Positions 8,874-17,462 of a stretch of 64,000 nt of DNA are shown here, piece by piece. Source of the stretch: Maridesulfovibrio sp. GTDB lineage: Bacteria > Desulfobacterota > Desulfovibrionia > Desulfovibrionales > Desulfovibrionaceae. Every line of letters starts with the position of its first letter. Within the stretch, counting starts at the first letter, position 1. The notes below the pieces were generated by a model. The model was given only the letters and a program-made list of their open reading frames with translations, did no database searches and had not been told where the DNA came from. The translations under genes and the position numbers were made by a program. The stretch is taken from NCBI RefSeq assembly GCF_963676065.1, contig NZ_OY780933.1:992001-1056000 (forward strand). Direction: 5' to 3'.

Positions 8874-10316
8874 ATGATAATTACGTGTTCAAACTGCGGA
8901 ACCAAATTCAATTTACCGGAAAGTAAGATTCCGGCTGGCGGAGCTAAGGTCAAATGCTCCAAATGCGGGAATATTTTTAAGGTAACTCCTCCCGCTACGG
9001 AGCCTGAGGATGAAGTTGAGTCCATGCTTGATGAGGAACAGCCTAAGTCTGCTCCGGAACCCAAGCCTGCGCCTAAGCCTGAACCCGAGCCTAAGCCTGA
9101 ACCCGAGCCGGAGCCGGAGCCTGAACCAGAGCCAGAACCCGAACCTGATCTTGATGACGACCTCTTTGACGAGGCCGCTAACGAACTCAGTGAGGATCTG
9201 GCCGGTGATGTCGCTGCAGATGCGCCTGCTCAGGAAGTTGTAGAGGACTCTGATGACCTTGAAGATGATCTTTTCGGTTCTGATGACAATTCCTCTGACG
9301 CTGAGATAGGTGCCGACCTTTTTGATGATGACGAGGATCTTTTTTCAGAGCCTGCCGCAGCTGAATCCCCTGCGGATGAACCTCCTGCTGAAGAAGATGA
9401 TTTTGATATCGATGATGAGCTCTTCGGCGACGATGAGCCCGCTTCTGAAGAAGCCGCAGCACCGGAAGAAGATTCAGCGGACAGTGATGATCTCTTTGAT
9501 GATGACGATCTGTTCAGCGATGACGATGACGGTGCTGATCTTGATGACGATAATCTTTTTGACGATGATGAAGAGATCGAGGAAGACGACGGAACTTTTG
9601 AGCAGGAAGATTTCGAGGAAGAAAATCTCGAAGAAGACGATGATTTTTCGGAAGAAGATTTTGACGATGACGGTCTTGCCCTTGATGACGGGGAAATAGC
9701 CGGATTTGACCTCGATGATGATCTGGACGCTCTTCCCTCCAAAAAGGGCAAGAAGAAAGGAAAAAAAGGATTAATCATCACTTTGATTCTCCTGATCCTT
9801 TTCGCAGGCGGTGCCGGAGCGGCATGGTATTTCAAGCTTTGGGAAAATCTGCCGTTCAGTATTCCCTTCGTTTCTTCCGATGATGCAGGAATTACCGATC
9901 AAAACGAGCCGCCGTCCAAAAGGTTCAGCAAGTTTTCATTCAAGGATCTGCGCCAGTTCTATGTAAATAATGATAAGGCGGGACAGCTTTTCATTATCGA
10001 AGGTAAGGTTGTCAACAACTTCAACAAACCCAAGGAACTCATTGAAGTCGAAGCACAGCTCTTCGATGACAAAGGACAGGTTCTGGATTCCAAACGTCTG
10101 CTCTGTGGAAACACACTTTCCCTGTTCCAGCTGGAAGTGCAGTCCAAAGAAGAAATCGAGGCCGGACTTGGCTCCAAGGTTGGCATACTCTCCAACAACA
10201 CACTGCTTAAGCCGGGCATGGATACACCTTTCATGGTCGTATTCTTCAAGCCTTCACCCGCAGTTAAAGAGTATGTCATCAACGTTGTAGACGCCAAGAA
10301 TCCGCCTAAGAAATAG
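8874..10316 (+). CDS. MJ0042 zinc-ribbon protein with long acidic linker, one membrane helix and DUF3426-type domain
   Basis: A 480-residue protein in three parts. The N-terminal zinc ribbon has cysteines 5, 8, 28 and 31 (CSNC and CSKC). A very long low-complexity linker follows (about 38-285), first of Pro-Glu/Pro-Lys repeats and then of Asp/Glu runs broken by DDLFDD-like units. A lysine-rich patch and one membrane helix (about 298-318) precede an extracytoplasmic domain like DUF3426. I chose the ATG at 8874 over an upstream GTG at 8862 because the AGGTGG at 8860-8865 is then a well-spaced ribosome binding site. The function is unknown; related proteins occur widely in Proteobacteria. A strong terminator follows. 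Confidence 0.8.
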   Translation: MIITCSNCGTKFNLPESKIPAGGAKVKCSKCGNIFKVTPPATEPEDEVESMLDEEQPKSAPEPKPAPKPEPEPKPEPEPEPEPEPEPEPEPDLDDDLFDEAANELSEDLAGDVAADAPAQEVVEDSDDLEDDLFGSDDNSSDAEIGADLFDDDEDLFSEPAAAESPADEPPAEEDDFDIDDELFGDDEPASEEAAAPEEDSADSDDLFDDDDLFSDDDDGADLDDDNLFDDDEEIEEDDGTFEQEDFEEENLEEDDDFSEEDFDDDGLALDDGEIAGFDLDDDLDALPSKKGKKKGKKGLIITLILLILFAGGAGAAWYFKLWENLPFSIPFVSSDDAGITDQNEPPSKRFSKFSFKDLRQFYVNNDKAGQLFIIEGKVVNNFNKPKELIEVEAQLFDDKGQVLDSKRLLCGNTLSLFQLEVQSKEEIEAGLGSKVGILSNNTLLKPGMDTPFMVVFFKPSPAVKEYVINVVDAKNPPKK

Positions 10317-10336
10317 AAAGGCATGCCCCTGGCGGG

Positions 10337-10400
10337 TTAAACCCTTTTGCAAAAGGGTTTAAGAATCCCGAAACCTTTTAGTAGGTTTTATTTGGGAAGA
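10337..10400. repeat. Dispersed palindromic repeat, copy 1
   Basis: The perfect palindrome TTAAACCCTTTTGCAAAAGG plus GTTTAA spans 10337-10362. It is followed by AAGAATCCC and then ATTTGGGA, which can form a second outer stem. A second copy of the same unit with the same flanks occurs at 11973, downstream of radA. The arrangement and placement in gene ends suggest a genome-wide dispersed repeat, possibly serving as a terminator or mRNA end-stabiliser. Confidence 0.7.
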
Positions 10401-10435
10401 GCGCGTGAGAGTATGCGTAGTTTAAAGTACATGAT

Positions 10436-10479
10436 GGCGGGAGATATGGCTTTTCAAAGCTGAATCTCCCGCCTTTTTT
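10436..10479 (+). terminator. Intrinsic terminator after the zinc-ribbon gene
   Basis: The stem GGCGGGAGAT (10436-10445) pairs perfectly with ATCTCCCGCC (10464-10473) around an 18-base loop that itself contains GCTTTtcAAAGC, and is followed by six T residues. It sits about 120 bases after the stop codon and isolates radA transcription. Confidence 0.8.
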
Positions 10480-10584
10480 ATGCAAATTTAATTTAGGGCG
10501 GTTTGCCTGATAACACTTTGTTTGACGACGTGTGTTTTTCCGGAAGCCATAGCAAAGCCCGATAAAAAGTTTTGAAGGGGGAGT

Positions 10585-10620
10585 CCAGAGGGGCAAACTT
10601 TAGTAAGTTTGCCCCTCTGG
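10585..10620. repeat. Long perfect hairpin repeat just upstream of radA
   Basis: CCAGAGGGGCAAACTT (10585-10600) pairs base for base with AAGTTTGCCCCTCTGG (10605-10620) around a TAGT loop, giving a 16-bp stem. The unit continues with CTGCCGGAGGC, whose GGAGG is the ribosome binding site of radA. No T-run follows, so it is not a simple terminator. It looks like a mobile or dispersed palindromic unit that landed in the leader. Confidence 0.75.
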
Positions 10621-10634
10621 CTGCCGGAGGCAAA

Positions 10635-11954
10635 GTGAAAACTAAAGACGTTTTTGTTTGTACTAATTGCGGTGCGCAGGCTTTGAAGTGGCAGGGACAG
10701 TGTCCCCGCTGCGGCGAGTGGAATACTCTGCAGGAGAAGGTTGTGGTGCGGCGCAAGGGCGGGGTCAGCCACGCTCCCGCCAATACACTGGCAGTTTCTC
10801 TCGCGGATATCCCCGTGGAACATACCGAGGCGCGTTCTACCGGTTTCAAACCGCTGGATACCGTGCTGGGTAAAGGTTTTGTGCCGGGGGGAGCTGTGCT
10901 CGTAGGCGGTGAGCCGGGTATAGGTAAATCCACTTTGCTGCTGCAACTGGCGGCGGAGCAATGCCGTATGGGGAATAAGGCGGTTTATTTTTCCGGCGAG
11001 GAATCTCTGGCTCAGATCCGGGGCCGCGCGGACCGTCTAGGCGTGCTGCAATCCGGGCTGCTGGCTGTAGCCTCCACCAATGCCGAAGAGGTTCTTTCCA
11101 TTCTTGAAGCTCCTGAAAAGCCTGATCTCCTGATTGTTGATTCCGTGCAGACTTTGACTTCCCCCCGCGCGGACGGAATACCGGGCAGTGTTAGTCAGGT
11201 GCGGGCTGTTTCTTCTGAATTGGTGGAAGCGGCCAAAAAAACAAATACCACACTGGTTATTGTGGGCCACGTAACCAAGGACGGCCAGATTGCAGGTCCC
11301 AAATTACTGGAACACATGGTGGACACGGTCCTTTATCTAGAGGGAGACCGTAAGCACATGATGCGTATAATGCGGGTCCTTAAGAACAGATTTGGTCCCA
11401 GTGATGAACTTGTGGTCTTTTCCATGCGGGAAGCCGGTATGGAGATTGTCGAAGATCCGTCCACGCTGTTTCTGGGCGACAGGGATGATTCCTGTTCCGG
11501 TGCGGCTGTAGTCATGGCTATGGACGGGCATAAACCCTTTGCCGTTGAAGTGCAGGCCTTGGCTAGCCGTACTGTTTTATCCATTCCGCGCCGTACTGCC
11601 CTTGGCTTTGATACCAACAGGCTGAATCTTATTCTGGCTGTGCTGGAAAAACGGTTAAATTTAAACTTGGGTCAACTTGATATTTATGCCAAGATCGGCG
11701 GCGGCCTGGCCATGCGTGATCCCGGACTTGATCTGGGCGTGGTGGCATCAGTGCTGTCTTCGTTTTATGACCGGCCTCTTCAACCGGGAGCCGTCTTCTG
11801 GGGAGAGGTGGATCTGAACGGACGCATCCGACCTGCATCAGGCGGGGAAACAAGGCTCAAGCAGGCGCAGCGGCTTGGCTACGGGCCTATTTACCAGTCC
11901 GAGAGCTGTCGCACTTTGGATGAATTGCAGGCTAAGCTTTTTGGGCCTGAATAG
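10635..11954 (+). CDS. radA: DNA repair protein RadA (RecA-like ATPase with Lon-like domain)
   Basis: A 439-residue cytoplasmic protein that promotes branch migration in homologous recombination. The N-terminal C4 zinc finger has cysteines 9, 12, 23 and 26 (CTNCG and CPRCG). The RecA-like core carries Walker A GGEPGIGKST (about 92-101). The RadA-specific KNRFG motif follows near residue 250, and the C-terminal Lon-protease-like domain keeps no serine-lysine activity requirement. I place the start at the GTG at 10635, four bases after GGAGG at 10626-10630. An upstream ATG at 10572 would add 21 residues encoded by the hairpin repeat, which is unlikely. Confidence 0.92.
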   Translation: MKTKDVFVCTNCGAQALKWQGQCPRCGEWNTLQEKVVVRRKGGVSHAPANTLAVSLADIPVEHTEARSTGFKPLDTVLGKGFVPGGAVLVGGEPGIGKSTLLLQLAAEQCRMGNKAVYFSGEESLAQIRGRADRLGVLQSGLLAVASTNAEEVLSILEAPEKPDLLIVDSVQTLTSPRADGIPGSVSQVRAVSSELVEAAKKTNTTLVIVGHVTKDGQIAGPKLLEHMVDTVLYLEGDRKHMMRIMRVLKNRFGPSDELVVFSMREAGMEIVEDPSTLFLGDRDDSCSGAAVVMAMDGHKPFAVEVQALASRTVLSIPRRTALGFDTNRLNLILAVLEKRLNLNLGQLDIYAKIGGGLAMRDPGLDLGVVASVLSSFYDRPLQPGAVFWGEVDLNGRIRPASGGETRLKQAQRLGYGPIYQSESCRTLDELQAKLFGPE

Positions 11955-11972
11955 ATTTCAGTCTCCATTGGC

Positions 11973-12033
11973 TTAAACCCTTTTGCAAAAGGGTCTAAGA
12001 ATCCCAAAAATTTCAGTGTTTTTTATTTGGGAT
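11973..12033. repeat. Dispersed palindromic repeat, copy 2
   Basis: The near-palindrome TTAAACCCTTTTGCAAAAGG plus GTCTAA (11973-11998) is followed by AAGAATCCC and, 20 bases on, TTTTATTTGGGA. This is the same unit as at 10337 with one change in the right arm. It sits 19 bases after the radA stop and may end its transcript. Confidence 0.7.
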
Positions 12034-12074
12034 AGCTTGGAGGTCTGTGCGTAATTAAAAATGAGGCATTCATA

Positions 12075-13172
12075 ATGAAAAAAGTATTTCTAGTTGCTGG
12101 GGCACGGCCCAATCTGATGAAAGTCGCGCCGATTTTTCGCGCATCCCGTGAGCTTGAGGGGGTTGAATGCCAGATGGTTTATACCGGACAGCATTATGAC
12201 CGCCAGATGTCACAGGTTTTCTTTGAAGATCTGGATATTCCCAAGCCCAGGTTCAATATGGGCAAATCCACCGGAACTCATGCGGAGCAGACCGGAGCGA
12301 TAATGATCGCTTTCGAGAAAATGTGCATGGATGAGAAGCCTGATCTGGTTGTGGTGGTCGGTGATGTTAATTCCACGTTGGCCTGCTCGGTGACCGCAAG
12401 GAAATTGCACATTCCGGTTGCTCATGTTGAAGCCGGACTGCGCAGCGGTGATATGGATATGCCTGAAGAAATCAACCGCATGGTTACCGATTCCATCAGC
12501 AATCTGTTCTTCACCACCGAGGACCATGGTCGTGAAAATCTGCTCCGTGAGGGGAAGAACGCCACCGATATTTTTCATGTGGGCAACGTGATGATCGATA
12601 ACCTTTTTCATAATGTTCAGCGTCTCGGGCCCGAAGTGACCGCAAATTACCAGAGCCGGGAGTTGAAGGAAAAAGTCGGACGTTATGGGTTCATGACCAT
12701 GCATCGCCCTTCCAACGTTGATAAGCGTGAAGTTCTGGAAGAGATTGTTGGGGCTTTGAATAAGATTGCCGAGGATTTACCTTTGCTGTTCCCCATCCAT
12801 CCGCGGACAGAGAAAATGATGAAGCAGTTCGGGATTTCTTTTTCTGAAAATGTACATACATTCCCGCCTCTTTCATTTCGTGAATCTTTATATTTATGGA
12901 AAGACGCGCAAGTAGTTATTACAGATAGCGGCGGTCTGCAGGAAGAAACGACAGCGCTGGGTGTGCCCTGCGTGACCGTGAGGAAAAACACAGAACGGCC
13001 GGTTACTATTGAGAAAGGTACCAATGTTCTGGCCGGAATTTCCGGTGATAATATTTTGCGTGAAGCCGGAAAGGCCCTTGAAAAGACCGGCAGACCTGCA
13101 CCGCAGATTGACGGCTGGGACGGTCATGCCTCGGAACGTATCTGGAAAGTCCTGCTGGATTTTCTCGATTAG
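12075..13172 (+). CDS. wecB: UDP-N-acetylglucosamine 2-epimerase (non-hydrolysing)
   Basis: A 365-residue GT-B-fold enzyme that interconverts UDP-GlcNAc and UDP-ManNAc. Family features are the N-terminal GARPNLMKVAPI, the YTGQHYD segment, the core VVGDVNSTLACS and VAHVEAGLRS (about 95-145), the EEINRMVTD stretch, HPRTEKMM, and the C-terminal nucleotide site TDSGGLQEETTALGVPC. The length matches the family. It has its own leader after the radA-associated repeat and a clear terminator behind it, so it is probably a single-gene unit. Its product could feed surface polysaccharides made by the genes from 27 kb onward; that is inference. Confidence 0.93.
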   Translation: MKKVFLVAGARPNLMKVAPIFRASRELEGVECQMVYTGQHYDRQMSQVFFEDLDIPKPRFNMGKSTGTHAEQTGAIMIAFEKMCMDEKPDLVVVVGDVNSTLACSVTARKLHIPVAHVEAGLRSGDMDMPEEINRMVTDSISNLFFTTEDHGRENLLREGKNATDIFHVGNVMIDNLFHNVQRLGPEVTANYQSRELKEKVGRYGFMTMHRPSNVDKREVLEEIVGALNKIAEDLPLLFPIHPRTEKMMKQFGISFSENVHTFPPLSFRESLYLWKDAQVVITDSGGLQEETTALGVPCVTVRKNTERPVTIEKGTNVLAGISGDNILREAGKALEKTGRPAPQIDGWDGHASERIWKVLLDFLD

Positions 13173-13197
13173 TGTCTGTTGGAGAAATGTCTTGATT

Positions 13198-13230
13198 AAA
13201 CCCGTATCCATTTTTGGGACGGGTTTTCTT
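13198..13230 (+). terminator. Intrinsic terminator after wecB
   Basis: AAACCCGT (13198-13205) pairs with ACGGGTTT (13219-13226) and is followed by TTCTT. The loop is 13 bases. It lies 25 bases after the wecB stop codon. Confidence 0.75.
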
Positions 13231-13299
13231 GTCTCAAACAATGGAAGTCATATCTAAAATAATGTTAACATGTGATATATATTGAATGAGGGGATATCT

Positions 13300-14946
13300 A
13301 TGTATTCAAAATTTAGTGGTTATTTTTTTGTTCTGATATGTTTCATACTGTTGTCCCAGTCTGCTGCTGCCTCAAATATTTTCCCGCTTGAACCGCCGGA
13401 TACTTCCAGCCCGCAGGCAACACTGTCCAGTTTTATCGATTATACTGACAAGCTCTACGATGCCGCTGTTTCGGCTGAAGGTGATCTTTTCCTTCAGCGG
13501 GAGTACCTTCAGCGGGCGGAGCGATGTTTTGATTTCAGCAAGGTACCGCCGACTCTGCTCAAGGATGTCAGCATTGAGTCCGTGTTGCGGCTCCGCGAAA
13601 TTCTGGACCGGATTGTACTTCCTGATATTGCCGATGTGCCTGATAAACTTGAGGCAAAAAAACATAAAATTCTGCTCTGGAGGATTCCACATACTGAGAT
13701 AACTATCGGTAGATGTCCGGATGGGCCGCGTATGGGATCTTATCTTATTACGCCGGAAACTGTGCGCAGGCTGGCAGAGTATTACGGTGAGGTGGCCCAT
13801 TTACCTTATCGCGCTGATAAGGGAGAGAATTATACCGGATTTTATGAGCAGTATATTTATTCTTCCGGCTGGATGATCCCGGATGGCTTTTTGCAAAAAC
13901 TTCCCGACTGGATGAGGGAAGGGTACTTGGGGCAGGCTGTCTGGCAATGGGTGATGCTGGCGTTATTAATAGTTCTTTGTGGTTTTGGCCTATGGTTAAT
14001 CTGGCTCTGGCACAGAACATTAAAGGGTAAATCCAGTAAGTGGAGTTGGAGGCTGGAGAGGTTGATTTTCCCTGTATGTGGTATGCTGGTCTGTGTTTTA
14101 GCAGAATATATTTCTTCTGATCAGATTAATATTACCGGGGAAGTGCTTTCCTATGTGACCATGATGCTGGAGTTGATTTTTGCGTTGTTCGCATGTGTCG
14201 CTATTCTTATCGGCGGAGACGTGCTTATGCGCGGAATTCTGCAAGCTTCGAAAATTAAGGAAGAAGCTCTCGACGCTGATGTGATTAAGCTTGGTTGCAG
14301 AATCGTATCCTTTACTCTTGTGTTTGTGCTTTTTTATAATGTCGGCAGTGCATTCGGGGTTCCTGTTACGGCTATTTTCGCTTCCGCAGGTATTGCAGGT
14401 ATGGCGATAGCTTTGGCCGCCCGTGAAACACTGGCCAACTTTTTCGGTGGTATTTCCATCTTTCTTGACCGTCCGTTCCGGGCAGGCGACTATATTGTGC
14501 TGGATAACGGTGACCGTGGAGAAGTAAAGTCCGTTGGTATGCGTAGCACAAAGATTCAAACTCGTGATGATGTTATGATCACCATACCCAACTCGGTTAT
14601 CACCAACGGTAAAGTCGTGAACCAGAGCAGCCCGCATCCTTCTTTTCGGGTGCGTGTAAAGATCGGTGTGGCTTATGGATCGGATGTTGACCGGGTGGAG
14701 GAAATTCTGATGGAGTTGGCTATACAAAACAAACTCGTCATTTCTAATCCGGAACCAAGGGTAAGGTTTCGCTCATTCGGTGATTCCGCACTTGATTTCG
14801 AACTGCTTTGTTGGGCTGCCCGCCCGCATGATAGGGGACGGCTGATACATACGCTCTGCCGTGATATTTATAAGCGGTTCAATGACGAAGGTATTGAAAT
14901 ACCTTTTCCGCAACGGGATGTACATCTGCATAAAGCGGAAGAGTGA
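13300..14946 (+). CDS. MscS-family mechanosensitive ion channel with periplasmic N-terminal domain
   Basis: A 548-residue inner-membrane protein that probably releases solutes on osmotic down-shock. It has a signal peptide (about 1-25, ending SAAAS) and a periplasmic domain of about 185 residues. Membrane helices follow at roughly 205-230, 248-265, 275-300 and 325-350. The pore-lining TM3 is rich in Gly and Ala (FASAGIAGMAIALAARETLANFFGG). The MscS beta domain begins at DRPFRAGDYIVL. The ATG at 13300 is preferred over an upstream one at 13282 because GAGGGG lies just ahead of it and the signal peptide then starts properly. It is monocistronic as far as I can see. Confidence 0.88.
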   Translation: MYSKFSGYFFVLICFILLSQSAAASNIFPLEPPDTSSPQATLSSFIDYTDKLYDAAVSAEGDLFLQREYLQRAERCFDFSKVPPTLLKDVSIESVLRLREILDRIVLPDIADVPDKLEAKKHKILLWRIPHTEITIGRCPDGPRMGSYLITPETVRRLAEYYGEVAHLPYRADKGENYTGFYEQYIYSSGWMIPDGFLQKLPDWMREGYLGQAVWQWVMLALLIVLCGFGLWLIWLWHRTLKGKSSKWSWRLERLIFPVCGMLVCVLAEYISSDQINITGEVLSYVTMMLELIFALFACVAILIGGDVLMRGILQASKIKEEALDADVIKLGCRIVSFTLVFVLFYNVGSAFGVPVTAIFASAGIAGMAIALAARETLANFFGGISIFLDRPFRAGDYIVLDNGDRGEVKSVGMRSTKIQTRDDVMITIPNSVITNGKVVNQSSPHPSFRVRVKIGVAYGSDVDRVEEILMELAIQNKLVISNPEPRVRFRSFGDSALDFELLCWAARPHDRGRLIHTLCRDIYKRFNDEGIEIPFPQRDVHLHKAEE

Positions 14947-15017
14947 TCATGATTTTTAAGGTTGTCAGTACTGAAGGTTATTTTTAATTATACATCATAA
15001 TAAAGGTGAAACAATAT

Positions 15018-15620
15018 ATGGATAATGAAAAGAAGAATATCAAAAAGTTCAAGGGGCTGGTCTCCCGTTCAGAGAGAGAGCAGCGCAATGGACACAAAGC
15101 GGCGGTATTTTGGTTTACCGGACTTTCCGGTTCCGGCAAATCTACAATTGCTCATGCCGTGGAAAAGGAACTTTTTGATAATCTGATGCGGGTGTATGTT
15201 TTTGACGGTGATAATGTGCGTCACGGGTTGTGTGCGGATTTAAGTTTCGCTCCAACAGCCCGAACTGAGAATATCCGCCGTATTTCAGAGGTTGCGAAAC
15301 TTTTTGTTGAGAACAGCACTATTTGTATGTGTGCTTTCATTTCCCCCCTGCGAAGTGACCGTCAGGGGGCTCGTGATATTGTTGGGGATGCTGATTTTTA
15401 TGAGATTTATATTACTTGCCCTCTTGAGGTCTGCGAGGAACGTGATGTTAAGGGATATTATAAAATGGCCCGTGAAGGTAAAATTAAGAATTATACAGGA
15501 ATTTCAGCACCGTATGAAACTCCTGAAAAGCCAGACCTAATTGTCGAAACGGACCGGGAATCACTGGAAGAATCTGTGGAGAAGGTAAAGAAATTTATTT
15601 TGGAAAAAGTGGAAATTTAA
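15018..15620 (+). CDS. cysC: Adenylylsulfate (APS) kinase
   Basis: A 200-residue cytoplasmic kinase that phosphorylates APS to PAPS. The P-loop is GLSGSGKST (about residues 34-42). The DGDNVRHGLCADLSF stretch and the FISPLRSDRQGARDIVG segment are typical of CysC substrate binding. In a sulfate reducer APS is the substrate of dissimilatory reduction, so PAPS made here would serve sulfotransferases; two are encoded in this window (35858 and 58089). The ATG at 15018 follows AAAGGTG; an in-frame GTG at 15006 lies inside that ribosome binding site and is less likely. It ends at a strong bidirectional terminator shared with the convergent KAS III-like gene. Confidence 0.92.
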   Translation: MDNEKKNIKKFKGLVSRSEREQRNGHKAAVFWFTGLSGSGKSTIAHAVEKELFDNLMRVYVFDGDNVRHGLCADLSFAPTARTENIRRISEVAKLFVENSTICMCAFISPLRSDRQGARDIVGDADFYEIYITCPLEVCEERDVKGYYKMAREGKIKNYTGISAPYETPEKPDLIVETDRESLEESVEKVKKFILEKVEI

Positions 15621-15640
15621 ATACCATTTCAGAGGCAGCA

Positions 15641-15689
15641 AAATAAAAGAGCTCTGCGGATATTGAATTCGCAGAGCTCTTTTATTTAA
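15641..15689. terminator. Bidirectional terminator between cysC and the KAS III-like gene
   Basis: AAATAAAAGAGCTCTGCG (15641-15658) pairs perfectly with CGCAGAGCTCTTTTATTT (15670-15687), an 18-bp stem with an 11-base loop, with A/T runs at both ends so it works in both directions. The right arm overlaps the stop codon of the minus-strand gene. Confidence 0.9.
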
Positions 15690-16660
15690 TAGTCAAAAAT
15701 AGCTCCGGACCAACTAAGTCCGATTCCGAATCCGAAAAGCATTATTTTGTCACCACGATGTATTCTTCCGCTATTTTCAGCCCGCTTAAGTGCGATGGGG
15801 ATGGTGGAAGAAGTAGTGTTCCCCACCTCATAAAGATCGATAAGCATTTTTTCCTCAGGAATATTCAGTTTGGAAGCAAGGGATTCAAGAACCTTGTTGC
15901 TGGCTTGATGGAAGACAAAAAGGTCAATCCCGTCCATTCCGGTTCCTGCCTGCTCAGCCAGCTTTCGTATTTCACTGGGAATTGTTTTGACAGTAAATTG
16001 GAACACCTTGAAACCGTCCATTTGCAGGTCCGGTTTTGCTATGGGAGAGTTCGCCTGTTGCCCGGTAACAACACCGATTCCTGAATTCAGGCAGCGTATA
16101 GAATCGCTGCGGCTGCCATCAGTTCCGAAAAGAAATGTGGGGGGAACTGTCGGTTTATCGATAATTGTCGCAGCTGATCCGTCAGAAAAAATAAGGAATG
16201 ATGTCTTGTTTTCAGGGTCAATTGCCTTAGAGTAATTGTCCACGGTTACAAGCAGTACCCGATTTGAAATTCCGGCAGCCATATAACCGTAAGCAATGGA
16301 AAGGCCGTAACAGTATCCGCTACATCCCAGACTGATATCAAAGCATTTAGTGGATGTTGGAAGTCCCAGTTCGTGTTGCAGGCAGGCAGAGACATGTGGA
16401 AGCAGATTGTCAGGAGTCTGGGTACAGACGATCAGTGTGTCGGGGAGTTCCTGCTCTGATAAATCTTTCAATACTCCGGAGGCTGCTTTTTGGGCGAGCT
16501 GTAATGTGGTTTCGTCCGGCGCGGAATGGTGCAGGTAACGCACTCCCGTTTTGGGTAGAGAGTTACGTACATGCCAGTGCGGTTTGGACTTATCCAGTTC
16601 ATGACAGTCTATAATGTGCTCTGGGAGATGGTATTCTATATTGTTAATAAAGTTGTTCAT
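15686..16660 (-). CDS. 3-oxoacyl-ACP synthase III (FabH-like), orphan paralogue
   Basis: A 324-residue thiolase-fold condensing enzyme. The KAS III catalytic triad is complete: Cys113 in LGCSGYCYG, His251 in VFHQASNK and Asn281 in EVGNTTSS. The C-terminal signature FGFGIGLSWSGA is present. KAS III enzymes join an acyl-CoA starter to malonyl-ACP. The gene is not beside fab genes, but it is a close paralogue of the gene at 45306, sharing motifs such as ELPDTLIVCTQTPD, PTSTKCFDI, LNIPEEKM and FGFGIGLSWSGA. The paralogue sits beside an acyl carrier protein in the glycan operon, so this copy may also act in surface-sugar acylation and not in bulk fatty acid synthesis. Confidence 0.85.
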   Translation of the reverse strand: MNNFINNIEYHLPEHIIDCHELDKSKPHWHVRNSLPKTGVRYLHHSAPDETTLQLAQKAASGVLKDLSEQELPDTLIVCTQTPDNLLPHVSACLQHELGLPTSTKCFDISLGCSGYCYGLSIAYGYMAAGISNRVLLVTVDNYSKAIDPENKTSFLIFSDGSAATIIDKPTVPPTFLFGTDGSRSDSIRCLNSGIGVVTGQQANSPIAKPDLQMDGFKVFQFTVKTIPSEIRKLAEQAGTGMDGIDLFVFHQASNKVLESLASKLNIPEEKMLIDLYEVGNTTSSTIPIALKRAENSGRIHRGDKIMLFGFGIGLSWSGAIFDY

Positions 16661-16814
16661 TGTCTTTGCAACGGTGTTGCAGTCTTTGCCTTCTGGAGAA
16701 GGATGTTTAGCATGATGCAGTATTGATAAGACGTATGCCGGGGTGGGACTTAATAGCGGTTATTTACGCGCTATGCAAGCACATGATGCTAAAATAATAT
16801 ACCTTCTTTGGTGT

Positions 16815-16850
16815 ATATAAAACACCCGGTATACTTAGTGTATACCGGGT
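16815..16850 (-). terminator. Intrinsic terminator downstream of the exported 16.9-kb gene
   Basis: ACCCGGTATAC (16824-16834) pairs perfectly with GTATACCGGGT (16840-16850) around TTAGT. Read on the minus strand the stem is followed by GTTTTATATA, which fits a terminator for the gene ending at 16881. Confidence 0.75.
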
Positions 16851-16880
16851 CTTATGTTTCACTTTGCCTACCTAGCCAGG

Positions 16881-17462
16881 TTAATTGGTTTCATTGATGG
16901 TTTTTATGGCTTGTGGTAGAAATAGACTGAAAATATCGTGCAGACCGGCCATGAGTTTGCCGGCATTGCTTCCGGTATTGAGCATGTCTTTTTTTTGCTT
17001 CGAGATGTAGTTTTTAGCGAAAAGGAGTTTGTTGTTTCGGGTGACCATGCCATCAAGACGTACTTTATATTGCATTTCCAATTGGCCGGGACGATCAATG
17101 AAAACTTTATTTGCTATTCCGGTGATGATAAACATATCGCCGGCCTCATCCATGGATTCAAAATATTCAACATCCAGACCCTCTGCTTTCAACTGTTCGT
17201 AGACAGCCCTGCCCATCCATGTTCCGATTTCCACTGAAGGATAATAGTTAAAAAGCTTGCCCTGACCGATTTTCTTAATTGGTTGGCTCTCGGTAAATTT
17301 GACTACCGCGATTTTTGACGTACACGGTGGGAGGTCTATGTCAATCGGAGAATATTCCAATTTTAGGGTAGTCTCTTTCATTTTATCTGCGGAAAACCCT
17401 GAGTTCGGATATACTGAAGTTATAAAAAGCAGGGCAATGAAGAGTAATGTGATTTTTTGCAT
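16881..17462 (-). CDS. Small exported protein of unknown function
   Basis: A 193-residue protein with a clear signal peptide (MQKITLLFIALLFITSVYP, cleavage near FSA). I chose the ATG at 17462 because GGGAGAAAAC stands directly before it; the longer reading would add 12 residues of no merit. The mature domain starts with a segment like TSKIAVVKFTES and contains GTWMGRAVYEQLKAEGLDVEY and a later repeat of beta strands. This pattern resembles YajG-like or other small periplasmic/lipoprotein families that sit at the envelope, but there is no lipobox and I cannot name a function. It stands alone between two terminators. Confidence 0.6.
   Translation of the reverse strand: MQKITLLFIALLFITSVYPNSGFSADKMKETTLKLEYSPIDIDLPPCTSKIAVVKFTESQPIKKIGQGKLFNYYPSVEIGTWMGRAVYEQLKAEGLDVEYFESMDEAGDMFIITGIANKVFIDRPGQLEMQYKVRLDGMVTRNNKLLFAKNYISKQKKDMLNTGSNAGKLMAGLHDIFSLFLPQAIKTINETN

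Noticed and set aside
9058-9150. Short tandem DNA repeat at the Pro-Glu coding stretch considered as a CRISPR-like or regulatory repeat
   Set aside because: The period follows codon pairs for Pro-Glu and there are no spacers; it is coding low complexity.
9230-9835. A 201-codon Ser-rich antisense frame
   Set aside because: It is the reverse of the Asp/Glu-rich linker of the zinc-ribbon protein; GAT/GAA runs give Ser-like codons on the other strand.
14098-14727. A 209-codon frame antisense to the MscS gene
   Set aside because: No start signal or recognisable family; the plus-strand protein is clearly MscS.
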